A stretch of DNA of 58,506 bases from Bacteroidales bacterium (GTDB taxonomy: Bacteria > Bacteroidota > Bacteroidia > Bacteroidales > UBA10428), in contig JAFGPL010000058.1 in assembly GCA_016936215.1 (NCBI GenBank), forward strand, positions 1 to 58,506. The letters run 5' to 3'. How positions within the stretch are numbered: position 1 is the stretch's first letter; each line of letters starts with the position of its first letter. Below are positions 33,953 to 43,402 of this stretch, one piece after another. The notes beneath the pieces were generated by a model. It saw nothing but the letters and a program-made list of their open reading frames with translations. It was not told where the DNA came from and ran no database searches. The position numbers were made by a program, and so were the translations under genes.

Positions 33953-34750
33953 TTATGGCTGACTGATAAGTGAACCAAAAAACTTAAAGTGGTATTCTAT
34001 TGATTTGGACCAGTATGCGCTGCTATGCGTCCCGGGTTGGGAAATATAAGTTGCCATGATTTTTAATTCATCACATCTTTTCCTGAACAAATTGTTACAT
34101 TCATAAAGATGGTCTTCTGTACCACAATCGAATAAAATTTGTTTGTCTGTTCCTGAAATATTTTCAAGGTAGCTTATTGCTGAATAAGTGCTGATTATTG
34201 AACTTTCTGAATAATTATCTCCAAGAAGCCTTTTCAGGCTGCTTTTGCTGTTAGAGAAACCCAGGTCGAGCACGCCGCTGGTGCTCGCAGCGCTTAGAAA
34301 CAGGTGGTGGTTTCTTAAAAAAAGATACATTGCACCGGCACCGCCCATGCTCAATCCGGTGATGAACACCTTTGTGCTGTCTATGGTATATGCATTAAGT
34401 ATTTTCGGGTAAAGTGATGTGACAAAAAAAAGCTCGTATTGTAAATTTTTGATGCGTGGACTGTTGAAATAGAATGAGTCTTTAAAACCATCGGGGCACA
34501 CAATTATAAAACCATATTTGTCGGCATAATGCTGCAGGTTGACCAGGCGGCCCCACGAGCTATAATCACCGTTAATACCGTGAAGCAGGTACACCGCCGG
34601 GTATTTATTGATCCTGTTGTAACCTGCCGGTTTATATACCCAAACCGTATCATTGCCCGGAAGGTTATCACCGGCTATTACAATTTCGTCCTGTGCACTT
34701 ACATAGGCATATTGCAGAATGAAAAATATAAAAACCAATGTTTTTGCCAT
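33953..34750 (-). CDS. secreted esterase of the Fes/esterase D type
   Basis: This 265-residue alpha/beta hydrolase has an N-terminal signal peptide (FIFFILQYAYVSAQ). Family features are VYLLHGINGDYSSWG (oxyanion hole region), IIVCPDGF and the nucleophile elbow GLSMGGAGAMYLF with Ser. A plausible Asp is in FDCGTEDHLYECN, and the catalytic His is in QPGTHSSAYW. The fold is that of the putative esterase family (PF00756 type), which includes ferulic acid esterase, acetylxylan esterase and mycolyltransferase-like enzymes. It probably removes ester groups from polysaccharides in the periplasm or outside the cell. It is convergent with 33485 and follows the metallopeptidase at 34785 on the same strand. 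Confidence 0.85.
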   Translation of the reverse strand: MAKTLVFIFFILQYAYVSAQDEIVIAGDNLPGNDTVWVYKPAGYNRINKYPAVYLLHGINGDYSSWGRLVNLQHYADKYGFIIVCPDGFKDSFYFNSPRIKNLQYELFFVTSLYPKILNAYTIDSTKVFITGLSMGGAGAMYLFLRNHHLFLSAASTSGVLDLGFSNSKSSLKRLLGDNYSESSIISTYSAISYLENISGTDKQILFDCGTEDHLYECNNLFRKRCDELKIMATYISQPGTHSSAYWSKSIEYHFKFFGSLISQP

Positions 34751-34784
34751 AACATTTTAAACCCGTATGTGCGTGGATCTATTA

Positions 34785-36419
34785 TTAAAGGCCAAGCACC
34801 CCGGCACCCTGGTTGAAAACTATGTCAACAGGTATCTCTTTGGCTGCAATTTTTTCGAGGGCAGATTTAAGGTCAGGGTCTTCATTCCCGTATTTTTCAA
34901 TAAATGCAGCAGCTTTTTCATAATCGCCATCGCCCTGCAGTGTTAAAATAGTTTCCGATAAGCTGTTCACTGCTCCCTGCATTTTATCAAAATTAACGGT
35001 ATACATGCCGTTATTGTCAATGGTAAATGCTTCTTTTTCTTTAAAATAGTTGTACCGGATAAGGTTTGCCCTGCCGTGCGCACTTGATGCGCCGAAACGT
35101 ATTGACCTGAATATACCTGCCAGAAAGGTAGTGTAATTATTCATCAGGTCGGTTTCGATTTCATTCATCTCTTTAAGTTTGGTTACCAGAAAGAGCCCAA
35201 GTATATCGGCTTTGCCCTCTTCAAGGGTTGTGTAGTTGTCTTTCAATGCTTCACGCACTGTGCCTTTTCCGGTAATGGTTTTGGTCATTCCAAGTCCATG
35301 TGCTACCTCATGAAACATGGTGTTGGCAAAAAAGGCATCGAATTGAATATGTTTTAATTGGGTGGGGTGAATTAAAACTTCGGCAATAGGTATCAGTATT
35401 TTGTCGAATTTGGCCTGCATACTGTTTTTAAGCTGTAAGCGACGGCTTCCTTTAGCCAGGTTCACTTTTTCGTCGTTTGGAAGGTTTATGGCTATGGTTT
35501 TGCTTCCTGCATTGCAGTCGCCGGCGTAGTATACCACATCATAAGCGTTAAGGTCACTGTCGGTGCCGGGCATTTCCTGTTTGTATTTTTCGTCTGCAGG
35601 AAGCTGTTTTTGCAATGTGGGAAGCAGGGCTGCATATCTTGCCAGGCGGTTGCTCCATTCCATATCTTTAACAAGAATATATGCCTCGTGGGCAGCTTTG
35701 TAACCAAAAAGCCGGTCTTCGTATGTTTCGATAGGCCCTGCAACGAAATCAATATGATTGTTTTTCATTTCCATCCAGGCAATATCACTCGGATAATAAT
35801 CGTCGTTTAGCAGTGCTTCTGCCCTCAACAGCAGATATTTTTTCAACCCGGCATCTTCGGCAAATTCAGCGGCGTGCTTTATCATGTCAGAAGCTTGCTG
35901 AATTTTATCTGCAAATGCAACATGGTAAGGGATGGTTTTCAGTTTGTTGTTTTCATCTCTCCTGATAAGGGTATATAAACTGCCTTTGTCGGGGGCATCA
36001 AAAGCTTCAAATTCCTCTTTGGTCATGTCGGCAGGGTAAAAGTTGGCGCCAAGCGGTTTTTCTCCGTAACCTTCAATAAAAGGTTTGTTGTCGTTGAGCC
36101 GTTCCCATGGTCCGTAGTTGATCATTACAAATTTCTTTTCATTTTCATCCGTGATTTTTGACAGCAACTCTTCCTTATCACCATAAGCCTCCTGCCAGAA
36201 AATATCATCCATTAGTTTGGCAGCTTCAATAAGTATCGGTATCATCTCTTTTTCTTTGTCGCTGAGTTTTGTTATATCGGTTGTAAGTGTGAATGGCGCA
36301 AATGCCGTTATTTTTTTACTCAATTCATCGTTCATCTCTGTACTGTTTTTTACTCTGTTTTTGCATGATACTGAAATCAACCCTGCAATGACTGCCGTTA
36401 TTAATAATGTTTTGTTCAT
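34785..36419 (-). CDS. M49 (dipeptidyl peptidase III)-like zinc metallopeptidase lipoprotein
   Basis: This 544-residue protein has a lipoprotein signal (AGLISVSC, Cys near 19). The zinc-binding motif is HEVAHGLGMT (HExxH), and about 30 residues later comes TTLEEGKADILGLF, corresponding to the third zinc ligand region EExxAE of family M49. Classical DPP III has HExxGH, one residue longer. The N-terminal half is helical and includes repeated Asp/Glu residues and the GPIETYEDRLFGYKAAHEA segment typical of the family. It likely cleaves short peptides in the periplasm. It is followed on the same strand by the esterase 34 bases later. Confidence 0.82.
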   Translation of the reverse strand: MNKTLLITAVIAGLISVSCKNRVKNSTEMNDELSKKITAFAPFTLTTDITKLSDKEKEMIPILIEAAKLMDDIFWQEAYGDKEELLSKITDENEKKFVMINYGPWERLNDNKPFIEGYGEKPLGANFYPADMTKEEFEAFDAPDKGSLYTLIRRDENNKLKTIPYHVAFADKIQQASDMIKHAAEFAEDAGLKKYLLLRAEALLNDDYYPSDIAWMEMKNNHIDFVAGPIETYEDRLFGYKAAHEAYILVKDMEWSNRLARYAALLPTLQKQLPADEKYKQEMPGTDSDLNAYDVVYYAGDCNAGSKTIAINLPNDEKVNLAKGSRRLQLKNSMQAKFDKILIPIAEVLIHPTQLKHIQFDAFFANTMFHEVAHGLGMTKTITGKGTVREALKDNYTTLEEGKADILGLFLVTKLKEMNEIETDLMNNYTTFLAGIFRSIRFGASSAHGRANLIRYNYFKEKEAFTIDNNGMYTVNFDKMQGAVNSLSETILTLQGDGDYEKAAAFIEKYGNEDPDLKSALEKIAAKEIPVDIVFNQGAGVLGL

Positions 36420-36506
36420 CTTGGTATAGATTATTATTTGAACAAATTTATCACTTTATTATAAGAATTCTCAGGTAACCTCTATTTTTGATTTTAAAAA
36501 CAGTGA

Positions 36507-37724
36507 ATGAAAGAAAAGCTAAACCTTACCTCAAACAGGGTAAAATTTATTTTACACGGATTTTTCTTTTCTACGGCATACCACATGGCCGAACCTTCTA
36601 CCATTCTGCCACTTGTGGTAAATCATTTCAGTAAGAGCAATATTATTATCGGGCTGATATCTTCGCTGGTAAGGGGTGGGGCTATTATCATGCAAATGTT
36701 TATGGCATTCCATGCCCAGGCTTACAAACATGTTATGCGCCCTTTGAGGTTGTTGTTTTTTTTCAGGGTACTTTCATGGATCGGAACGGGACTGGCAATC
36801 TTTTTTTTCGGTAAGGCTAATCCGTTGCTTGCATTATGGCTTTTTGGCACCGGATTGTTCCTCTTTTCTTTCACGGCAGGTTTGGGAACTATATTGTTTC
36901 ATGAACTGCTGGGAAAGATTTTTACCGGGGAATACCGCGGGGTAACCTGGGCATACAGGCAGATTTCAATGGGAGCAGGAGGAATTCTAAGCGGTTTTAT
37001 TGCCGGATGGATACTGAATTATTTCCCGAAACCTTTGAATTTCGCATATTCATTTCTAATCAGTAGTATTTTTTTAATTACAGGGTATGTAATCATTTCA
37101 ACTGTGAAAGAGTGGGGGAAAAGAAATGTTGCGGTTAAAGAAAAAAGTTTTTCTGTCTTTATAAGAAATTCAATGCAAATGCTTAAGGAGGACAGACAGC
37201 TTAGAAACCAGATAATAGCATGTATTCTTTCATACTCCTACCTGTTTGCATTACCTTTTGTTGTAAAGTATATTAAATTAGACCTGAACCTTGGCGGGCT
37301 TGCCATTGGTTCTGCAGTTCCTTTGCTTACGGGGGCTATGGTGGGAAATATAGTATGGGCTAAGCTCGCATCGAAGAACGCAAATAAGCAGATTGTAACC
37401 ATTTCATTTATACTGATGATCATTTCCCTGGGCCTGGCGTTCATCCCTTCCAGCCTGTTCCTTTTTGTTTTGATTTTTCTGCTTGCAGGCAGCGCATCTG
37501 ACGGATTCAGGCTTGCATTCAAAAATATGGTGTTGAACCTGGCTACTGAGGAGAAAAGGCCGGTGTATTTTGCACTTCAGAATTTTATAACCTCTCTGGG
37601 GCTTTTTTTCAGCATACCCGGCGGGGCACTTATTAACCTGATCGGATTCAATGGCCTTCTGATATTTACTGTTGCCTTGCTTATTACGGGATTGTGGTTT
37701 GGCCGGTTTTTAAAAAATGTTTAA
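36507..37724 (+). CDS. MFS transporter
   Basis: This 405-residue protein has 11 or 12 hydrophobic spans and no signal peptide. Helices in the first half include FSKSNIIIGLISSLVRGGAI, the gap loop reads AWIYRQ-like, and a second MFS repeat begins near residue 225 (QIIACILSYSYLFALPFVVKYI). No substrate motif can be recognised; the family exports or imports small molecules by proton coupling. It is divergent from the metallopeptidase and followed by two hairpins. Confidence 0.85.
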   Translation: MKEKLNLTSNRVKFILHGFFFSTAYHMAEPSTILPLVVNHFSKSNIIIGLISSLVRGGAIIMQMFMAFHAQAYKHVMRPLRLLFFFRVLSWIGTGLAIFFFGKANPLLALWLFGTGLFLFSFTAGLGTILFHELLGKIFTGEYRGVTWAYRQISMGAGGILSGFIAGWILNYFPKPLNFAYSFLISSIFLITGYVIISTVKEWGKRNVAVKEKSFSVFIRNSMQMLKEDRQLRNQIIACILSYSYLFALPFVVKYIKLDLNLGGLAIGSAVPLLTGAMVGNIVWAKLASKNANKQIVTISFILMIISLGLAFIPSSLFLFVLIFLLAGSASDGFRLAFKNMVLNLATEEKRPVYFALQNFITSLGLFFSIPGGALINLIGFNGLLIFTVALLITGLWFGRFLKNV

Positions 37725-37753
37725 TCATGAACTGTAAGTGACAATTAAATAAA

Positions 37754-37794
37754 AATCCCGGCACCGGGCCGGGATTGTCCTGGGTTTCCCCAGG
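37754..37794. terminator. two adjacent hairpins between convergent genes
   Basis: AATCCCGGC/GCCGGGATT (37754-37762 and 37768-37776, loop ACCGG) is a perfect 9-bp stem. CCTGGG/CCCAGG (37779-37784 and 37789-37794) follows. Neither has a clean T run, so termination is likely but not proven. They lie between the MFS gene and the minus-strand gene at 37907. Confidence 0.5.
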
Positions 37795-37906
37795 TATATT
37801 GTAGATGAACTGCTGAAATAAATAAAACAAATAGTGTGCCAAAAAAATAAAATGCCTTCTGAAATTTCCCATATAGTAAATAATACTTTGTAAATATTTA
37901 GATCTC

Positions 37907-38422
37907 TTAAAGATGATCTTTTAGAAAATCCTTTAATTCTAATTTCATATTTCCGGCAATATTTAGAGCAGCAGTACGTGCTTTATAATAATTTCTATAT
38001 TCATATAACAATATTTCCCTATCATGTGTTTCATCAACCAGTTTAACATGATAATAATGATATGTATCAGCAATATGATCTGAATACTCTGAAGTTGGGA
38101 TAACTACATTTTTTTGGGATAACCATACGTTTCGATAATCATCCAGGTTCGACCATTTTCCAAATTTAATCCAAAGAATTTGCCTGTAATTTCGAATTAA
38201 TTTATTTTTCGTATCCAGCTCAATTCCTTGTATATCAAGTACAATATTTAAAAGAATGATGCTTATTAATAATAAGACAATCGTAAATATTAAATGTGCG
38301 GTTATTAGTGAACTAATAGTTAATACCAGAAAGGTGACAAATAATACAGCTAAAATATGCCCCCCTTTAAGGTTAAATTGTGGCCCTTTTGTTATCCTTA
38401 TATTATTCAGGTTTTTCGACAC
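37907..38422 (-). CDS. two-span membrane protein with a cytosolic PH-like domain, unknown
   Basis: This 171-residue protein has a GTG start at 38422. Two adjacent hydrophobic spans (about residues 24-45 and 47-66) are followed by a 100-residue domain that starts VLDIQGIELDTKNKLIRNYRQILWIKFGKW, reminiscent of bacterial PH-like (YdbT/YdbS-type) domains. It ends in a short charged helix. The base composition is clearly poorer in G and C than most genes here. No neighbour gives it a role; it is divergent from nothing closely spaced and its function is unknown. Confidence 0.6.
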   Translation of the reverse strand: MSKNLNNIRITKGPQFNLKGGHILAVLFVTFLVLTISSLITAHLIFTIVLLLISIILLNIVLDIQGIELDTKNKLIRNYRQILWIKFGKWSNLDDYRNVWLSQKNVVIPTSEYSDHIADTYHYYHVKLVDETHDREILLYEYRNYYKARTAALNIAGNMKLELKDFLKDHL

Positions 38423-38479
38423 AGCAACAGAAAAATATTTCTAACCCCGAAATGACCAGAAATGAATTATATGTTGTAA

Positions 38480-39556
38480 TTATTGGTCAATTACTGTCTC
38501 CCATCCTTTCAGTTTTTTTATGTATGCTGTAAGTTCCCGTGCATTCTTTTTATGTTGCCCCACCGAAGGATGGTAATCAATACCCATGCCGAGTTCGCCA
38601 GTCTGTTCCGACATTTCGAAGATTGTAACAATCCCCGCTTCTTTAAGATTAGCCGAGTCGGCGATATATTGTAGACAATTCCTCACCTTTTCAAGCACCG
38701 GACCCGAAAGCATGGGCCCAAGGAGGCATACAATATCGGGTTTGTAATATTTAGACTGAATTGTGTCAATAAGTCTTAAATAGCTGTTCATAAATTGGGT
38801 TGTATCACCACCCTGTGTGCTAAAATCATTGGTACCGAGATTGATACATACAAGGTCTGGCTGATCTTTAAAAGCATATAGCGGATACTCATCATACAGA
38901 AAAATGCGTGAATAATAGTTGGCCATGCAATCGGCATTGCCCTCAGAAGGGCCGTCCCAGTTACGATAGGCGCCTATGCCCGATTTGCATACTGCCAGAT
39001 GTCGTGCATTGAAATTTCTTGAAGTTATTGCTGCATATGTCATGTAATGGTTTTCTGTGGAGGGACCGAAGATTTCCCCGTTTTGGCCTTCGTTTCCATA
39101 ACCGCAGGTAATTGAGTTCCCGATGTACTCAATCATTTTCTTACGTTCATTTTCAATAGGCACAATTGTGGTGCCTTGTTCTGCAACAAATCCGTAAAAA
39201 CGGGTTTTCCCGAACATTTCCTCGGTAAGTTTGAATATTTCAATTTCGTGTATTGTATCCGTTAGTCCTTTGGCAATGAGATATGTTTTTTTCCCTTTTT
39301 TTCCTTTTAACCTCTCTATTTGAGAACCGTCCACGATTATGTTGTAATAATTTTGTCCGAGGCTATCATCTAAAATCATTGAAATTTTCGAACCTTTAAA
39401 GCTTGCCCTTATCGAAACCCCTGAATATGAAAATACAGGTGCATTCGGATCGGTGAAATCAATTCTGCCGGTGTATTCTATTAATGAATTGCTGGCGGGT
39501 ATATTGTATTGTAGGTTTGTGCTACAAAATATAATTAAAAATAGTCCTGCAATCAT
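38480..39556 (-). CDS. secreted SGNH esterase of CE2 type
   Basis: This 358-residue protein has an N-terminal signal segment (IAGLFLIIFCSTNLQ). Residues about 25-125 look like the CE2 N-terminal jelly-roll (VFSYSGVSIRASFKGSKISM). The SGNH domain follows: block I in IEYIGNSITCGYG (Ser nucleophile), block II in CKSGIGAYRNWDG, block III in INLGTNDFS, and block V in GMGIDYHPS with the catalytic His. CE2 enzymes deacetylate xylan and related glycans. The protein probably acts outside the cell or in the periplasm. The preceding and following genes do not share its function. Confidence 0.85.
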   Translation of the reverse strand: MIAGLFLIIFCSTNLQYNIPASNSLIEYTGRIDFTDPNAPVFSYSGVSIRASFKGSKISMILDDSLGQNYYNIIVDGSQIERLKGKKGKKTYLIAKGLTDTIHEIEIFKLTEEMFGKTRFYGFVAEQGTTIVPIENERKKMIEYIGNSITCGYGNEGQNGEIFGPSTENHYMTYAAITSRNFNARHLAVCKSGIGAYRNWDGPSEGNADCMANYYSRIFLYDEYPLYAFKDQPDLVCINLGTNDFSTQGGDTTQFMNSYLRLIDTIQSKYYKPDIVCLLGPMLSGPVLEKVRNCLQYIADSANLKEAGIVTIFEMSEQTGELGMGIDYHPSVGQHKKNARELTAYIKKLKGWETVIDQ

Positions 39557-39606
39557 AAAACAAACGGTGCTAATAGGTTGATATTTTTCGTTTTATAGAG
39601 TGTTTT

Positions 39607-40416
39607 CTAATCTATTTTATAGGCCAGTCCTTCAATTTTAACTGAAGGAGGATCGCCATAACCTTTATGGAACGATTTGTTTGTGATTAAGATATAATCT
39701 GCCTCAAGCTTGGCTGCCCTTTTTTTCAGGATGATCATCCCGTTTTTTTCAAGATACTCGTTGGTGCATTTAAACTGGTCAGCATCGTAAACTGCCGAAA
39801 CAGGCCCCAATAAAGTAAAACCGGCGACTTCATATTCATCTTCTGTAATGGTGATTTTTTCCCATATCTCGCGGCGATATACAATTAACCGGTCTTCCTG
39901 CACCGGGAGCAGTTCTTTTTGTTCTTCGTCGTAAGGCGTAAAAAGGTCAATACGGTTGTCGGCGTAAAGTATCTGGCTTACTTTCTCGCGGTTAATTATT
40001 TCTACCTTTGTATTGAAAGGATAGAGAAACCTTACCTCTGTAAGGGTGATATGCTGAACTTTACCAACAAGTACTTCATTATCAAAAGTTATAATCTTAT
40101 CGAAATATTTTAGGGCAGTGCCTTCCTGGTCAATATTTGAAAGGATTAGCAGTTTTTCGAGATTGGCATTTAGAAGGTTGCCGGCCACTAATGCTGCCCT
40201 GGCATACGAGGCACTGTCGGGGATAAAGTTATCTTTATCCTGGACATTTTTTTTGTGGGGCTTTTTTTCTGCATGTTCTAACTGCACATATCTGTCAGTC
40301 AATTCATTGCTTATCGCCTGTTGGGCATTCAACAACACCGGGGAAAAAAATAAGATAGCAGTGATCATAACCAATACCAGCTTTTCACGAAAGATATGTG
40401 TTGTCCTGCAGGGCAT
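39607..40416 (-). CDS. secreted protein of unknown function
   Basis: Using the ATG at 40416 this is 269 residues with a signal peptide (VLVMITAILFFSPVLLNAQ) and no membrane span after it. A frame extension to 40458 would add 14 residues before the signal. A central part (DKIITFDNEVLVGKVQHITLTEVRFLYPF) looks like the small beta-rich domain seen in other Bacteroidota secreted proteins, with YADNRIDLFTPYDE and a C-terminal ADYILITNKSF. I cannot assign a family. It lies in a spacer of its own and is divergent from the cyclase at 40649. Confidence 0.65.
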   Translation of the reverse strand: MPCRTTHIFREKLVLVMITAILFFSPVLLNAQQAISNELTDRYVQLEHAEKKPHKKNVQDKDNFIPDSASYARAALVAGNLLNANLEKLLILSNIDQEGTALKYFDKIITFDNEVLVGKVQHITLTEVRFLYPFNTKVEIINREKVSQILYADNRIDLFTPYDEEQKELLPVQEDRLIVYRREIWEKITITEDEYEVAGFTLLGPVSAVYDADQFKCTNEYLEKNGMIILKKRAAKLEADYILITNKSFHKGYGDPPSVKIEGLAYKID

Positions 40417-40597
40417 TGTCTTTTGAAACTTAATGATAAACAATTTGATAGCCTTCATTTACAGGTTTATTGCTTACTTCTGAAATCAGGTTTAAAAATA
40501 GAAAAAAGCGTGGAGAAATACTTTTTTTTTTACATCAATCCTGATAATTCTATGATAAAGAATTTCCTTAATAATTTCTACTGATGAAGAAAATCTT

Positions 40598-40605
40598 TAT
40601 TTTTG
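40598..40605 (+). promoter_or_regulatory. -7 promoter element TATTTTTG of the cyclase gene
   Basis: TATTTTTG matches TAnnTTTG and lies 44 bases upstream of the cyclase ATG at 40649. No clear -33 is seen. Confidence 0.4.
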
Positions 40606-40648
40606 AAAGAGCGACGTAACAACATTCATGGTTTAATTTTTGAATTTA

Positions 40649-41296
40649 ATGAATTTTAAATTAATAGACCTGTCCCATCAGATAACAAACTCAATGCCGG
40701 TTTATCCGGGAGATGAAGAACCACAGATTGTTACAATCCGCAATCATGTCACTGACGGTTACCAGGAGTCTTCTTTAATAATTTCTTCGCATACCGGCAC
40801 GCATATTGATTGTCCCCGTCATTTCTTTAAAGATTTGGACAATACAGGTTCACTGCCCCTTACAGCATTTTTTGGCAGGGCTGTAAAAATTGATGTTCGA
40901 AACCAGGGAGACCTGATTTCAAAAAACATGCTTGAAAAATATGAAAAAAACCTTTCAGATACCGGTTTTGTGCTTTTTCATACCGGCTACGACAAGTATT
41001 GGAACAGTGAGGATTATTTTAAGGATTTTCCGGTTCTCGATACAGAAGCCGTTGATTATTTATTGTCTTTCAACCTTAAGGGAATAGGTTTTGATGCCAT
41101 TTCCGCAGATAGTATAGACTCTGAAAATTATCCTGTGCATCAGGCTGTGCTGGGAAGAAACATGGTTATTGTTGAAAATCTCAGGGCACTGGAGAACCTT
41201 CCTGTAAGTCGTTTTTACTTTAGTTGTTTTCCGCTGAAGATAATCAATGGCGATGGTTCCCCGGTTAGGGCAGTTGCTTATCTTGATTGTTTTTAA
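40649..41296 (+). CDS. cyclase/kynurenine formamidase-like metal hydrolase
   Basis: The ATG at 40649 gives 215 residues of the cyclase family (PF04199 type). The start (IDLSHQITNSMPVYPGDEEP) and the metal-binding motif HTGTHIDCPRHF are characteristic, and the later LSFNLKGIGFDAISADSID matches the family's second conserved block. The family includes bacterial kynurenine formamidase and related amidohydrolases. The length fits. The tryptophan pathway genes that would confirm kynurenine formamidase are not here, so the substrate is open. It is upstream of the DUF3352-like gene by 50 bases on the same strand. Confidence 0.88.
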   Translation: MNFKLIDLSHQITNSMPVYPGDEEPQIVTIRNHVTDGYQESSLIISSHTGTHIDCPRHFFKDLDNTGSLPLTAFFGRAVKIDVRNQGDLISKNMLEKYEKNLSDTGFVLFHTGYDKYWNSEDYFKDFPVLDTEAVDYLLSFNLKGIGFDAISADSIDSENYPVHQAVLGRNMVIVENLRALENLPVSRFYFSCFPLKIINGDGSPVRAVAYLDCF

Positions 41297-41345
41297 ATAT
41301 TAAAACAAATCTGAATCGTACCATAGTAATATAAATTCAACACCG

Positions 41346-43343
41346 ATGAAAAAAATCCTTCAATTTCTGGCTGTATTGATTGTGATTGCTGTTATTTCAG
41401 GAATAATCTATCTTTTTGTATTGTCGCCGGGTGAAAAATTTCAGTCTGTTTACCTTGTACCGCACGATGCGGCATATATAATTGAAACAGAAGATCCTTT
41501 TGGTGCATGGGATAAGATCATTCACAGCAATGCATGGGCCTACCTTAAGACCAATAACTTGCTGTCGGAAATTGACAGGGACATTCAGGGTGCTGACTCT
41601 TTGGTTGCTTCTAACCGGCTGTTGATTAAGTTGTTTGGGAACCGGAAGATTCTTATTTCATCGCACAGGTATAAACCCGGCAGATACGAATTCCTATTCG
41701 TAGTTGACCTGAAAAGCGTATCAAAACTGAAAAACATGAAAAGTTACCTCGGTAGGGTAACAGGTGACGGTTACCGCCTTACCCAAAGAACCTATAAAGA
41801 GTATGAGATATCCGAGTTGTTTGACAAAAAGTCCGGTGACCTCTACTATTTCGCACTTATTAAGAACCAGCTTATTTTTTCTGAAGTTTACACCCTCCTT
41901 GAGGCTTCGATTGACCAGCTTGAAAACCTTACCCTGGGCCGTGACCTGAACTTTATTGAAGTAACAAGGCATACAGAGGGTAAGGGTTTGTTTTCAATTT
42001 GTATCAATTATCGTTACTTTAAGGATTATATTGCCGGGATAATGGGCAAACCAAATGATTTTTTGGAAATGCTTTCCGATAACCTTTACTATACATCAGC
42101 TTATGTTCAGTTGGATGACAAGGGAATGCTGAAACTTACAGGTTATACCAGTGTGAAGGATACCACGAAATCATTTTTAAGGGCATTAATGAATTCCGGG
42201 CATGGCGGACATGGTTTTTCCGGATACTCCCCCTCACGCACTGCTACTTTTGTCAATATCGGGTGCGAAAAGGCTTTGAATCTGTATAAAAATATTAAAA
42301 ATACCCTTGATGATGCTTCGCTGGCGAACCTTGAATCGGCAATCGGCAAAACTGAGAAGATGTTGAAAATTAATATTGAAAGAGACATACTTGGCTGGAT
42401 GGAGGATGAAATATCTCTTATCCAGACCCAACCATCAAACCTGGGGAGGATGAATGAATTTGCCGTTGCCTTCAGGGCAGGGAGCAACAAACAGGCAACC
42501 GAAAGCCTTTCATATCTTGCAACACAGGTTAAGAAAAATTCTCCTGTTAAGTTTAAAGAGATCAGTTACAAGGGATATAAAATTAATTATCTCCATATAC
42601 CGGGAATTTTTAAAATGATCTTCGGAAACCTGATTAAGCGGCTCGAAAAGCCCTATTATACAATCATTGATAAATATGTTATATTTAGCAACCATCCGCA
42701 GACATTGAAAAGCATTATTGATGATCTTGAAACAGGAACTGTATTATTCAGTGAGCAGGGCCGCAAGGATTTCATGTCTCATTTTTCAGACAGGTCTATG
42801 CTGATGGCTTATTTTCAGGTACCAGTGTTATTTTCAAATCTCAGGGAATTTGTTTCTCCCCAAACATGGTCGGATATGCAAAAAAACAAACGGTATTTTG
42901 TCTGTTTCCCAAACATTGGGCTAAGCGCTCAAACCGATAAAGAACTGATTAAGCTCGAACTGCTGGCAGAATTTAACCCGCAACCCGATGAATTTACCCC
43001 GGTTAAATACCTGTTCGATCCTGTATCGTTCATGCTTCAGGACACATCCGTTTATGCACCTGCTAACAATGAAAACAAAAAGGATGATTTTGAACCGGTT
43101 ATTAATATTAGTGACCTTGATGCCTCAAAATACGAAGAGTTTTTTGATAACGGTAACCTGAAAATTTCAGTTGAATTGAAAAACGGGTTAAAACATGGTA
43201 ATTTCAGGGAATATTATGAAGACGGTAACGTCAAACTCAGGGGGAAATACAAACAGGACATGATGGATGGTACATGGAAACTATACAACGAAGAGGGTAA
43301 TTTACTCGAAACACGCGAATATAAAGATGGCGTGGCTGAATAG
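41346..43343 (+). CDS. membrane-anchored DUF3352-like protein with C-terminal MORN-type repeats
   Basis: This 665-residue protein has one N-terminal transmembrane anchor (about residues 3-27) and a large periplasmic domain that resembles DUF3352-type proteins: VYLVPHDAAYIIETEDPFGAWDKI near its start and the FVNIGCEKALNLYKNI segment later. The last 65 residues contain repeats of the MORN variant type (YFDNGNLKISV-like, then YYEDGNVKLRGKY and LYNEEGNLLETREY). The length is longer than DUF3352 alone. The function is unknown; a role in the cell envelope is likely. It is possibly co-transcribed with the cyclase. Confidence 0.65.
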   Translation: MKKILQFLAVLIVIAVISGIIYLFVLSPGEKFQSVYLVPHDAAYIIETEDPFGAWDKIIHSNAWAYLKTNNLLSEIDRDIQGADSLVASNRLLIKLFGNRKILISSHRYKPGRYEFLFVVDLKSVSKLKNMKSYLGRVTGDGYRLTQRTYKEYEISELFDKKSGDLYYFALIKNQLIFSEVYTLLEASIDQLENLTLGRDLNFIEVTRHTEGKGLFSICINYRYFKDYIAGIMGKPNDFLEMLSDNLYYTSAYVQLDDKGMLKLTGYTSVKDTTKSFLRALMNSGHGGHGFSGYSPSRTATFVNIGCEKALNLYKNIKNTLDDASLANLESAIGKTEKMLKINIERDILGWMEDEISLIQTQPSNLGRMNEFAVAFRAGSNKQATESLSYLATQVKKNSPVKFKEISYKGYKINYLHIPGIFKMIFGNLIKRLEKPYYTIIDKYVIFSNHPQTLKSIIDDLETGTVLFSEQGRKDFMSHFSDRSMLMAYFQVPVLFSNLREFVSPQTWSDMQKNKRYFVCFPNIGLSAQTDKELIKLELLAEFNPQPDEFTPVKYLFDPVSFMLQDTSVYAPANNENKKDDFEPVINISDLDASKYEEFFDNGNLKISVELKNGLKHGNFREYYEDGNVKLRGKYKQDMMDGTWKLYNEEGNLLETREYKDGVAE

Positions 43344-43402
43344 AGAATATAAACATCTGTCGGGAAAGGAGGCAATAAATTACCAAAAATAAAGCATCAC
43401 AA

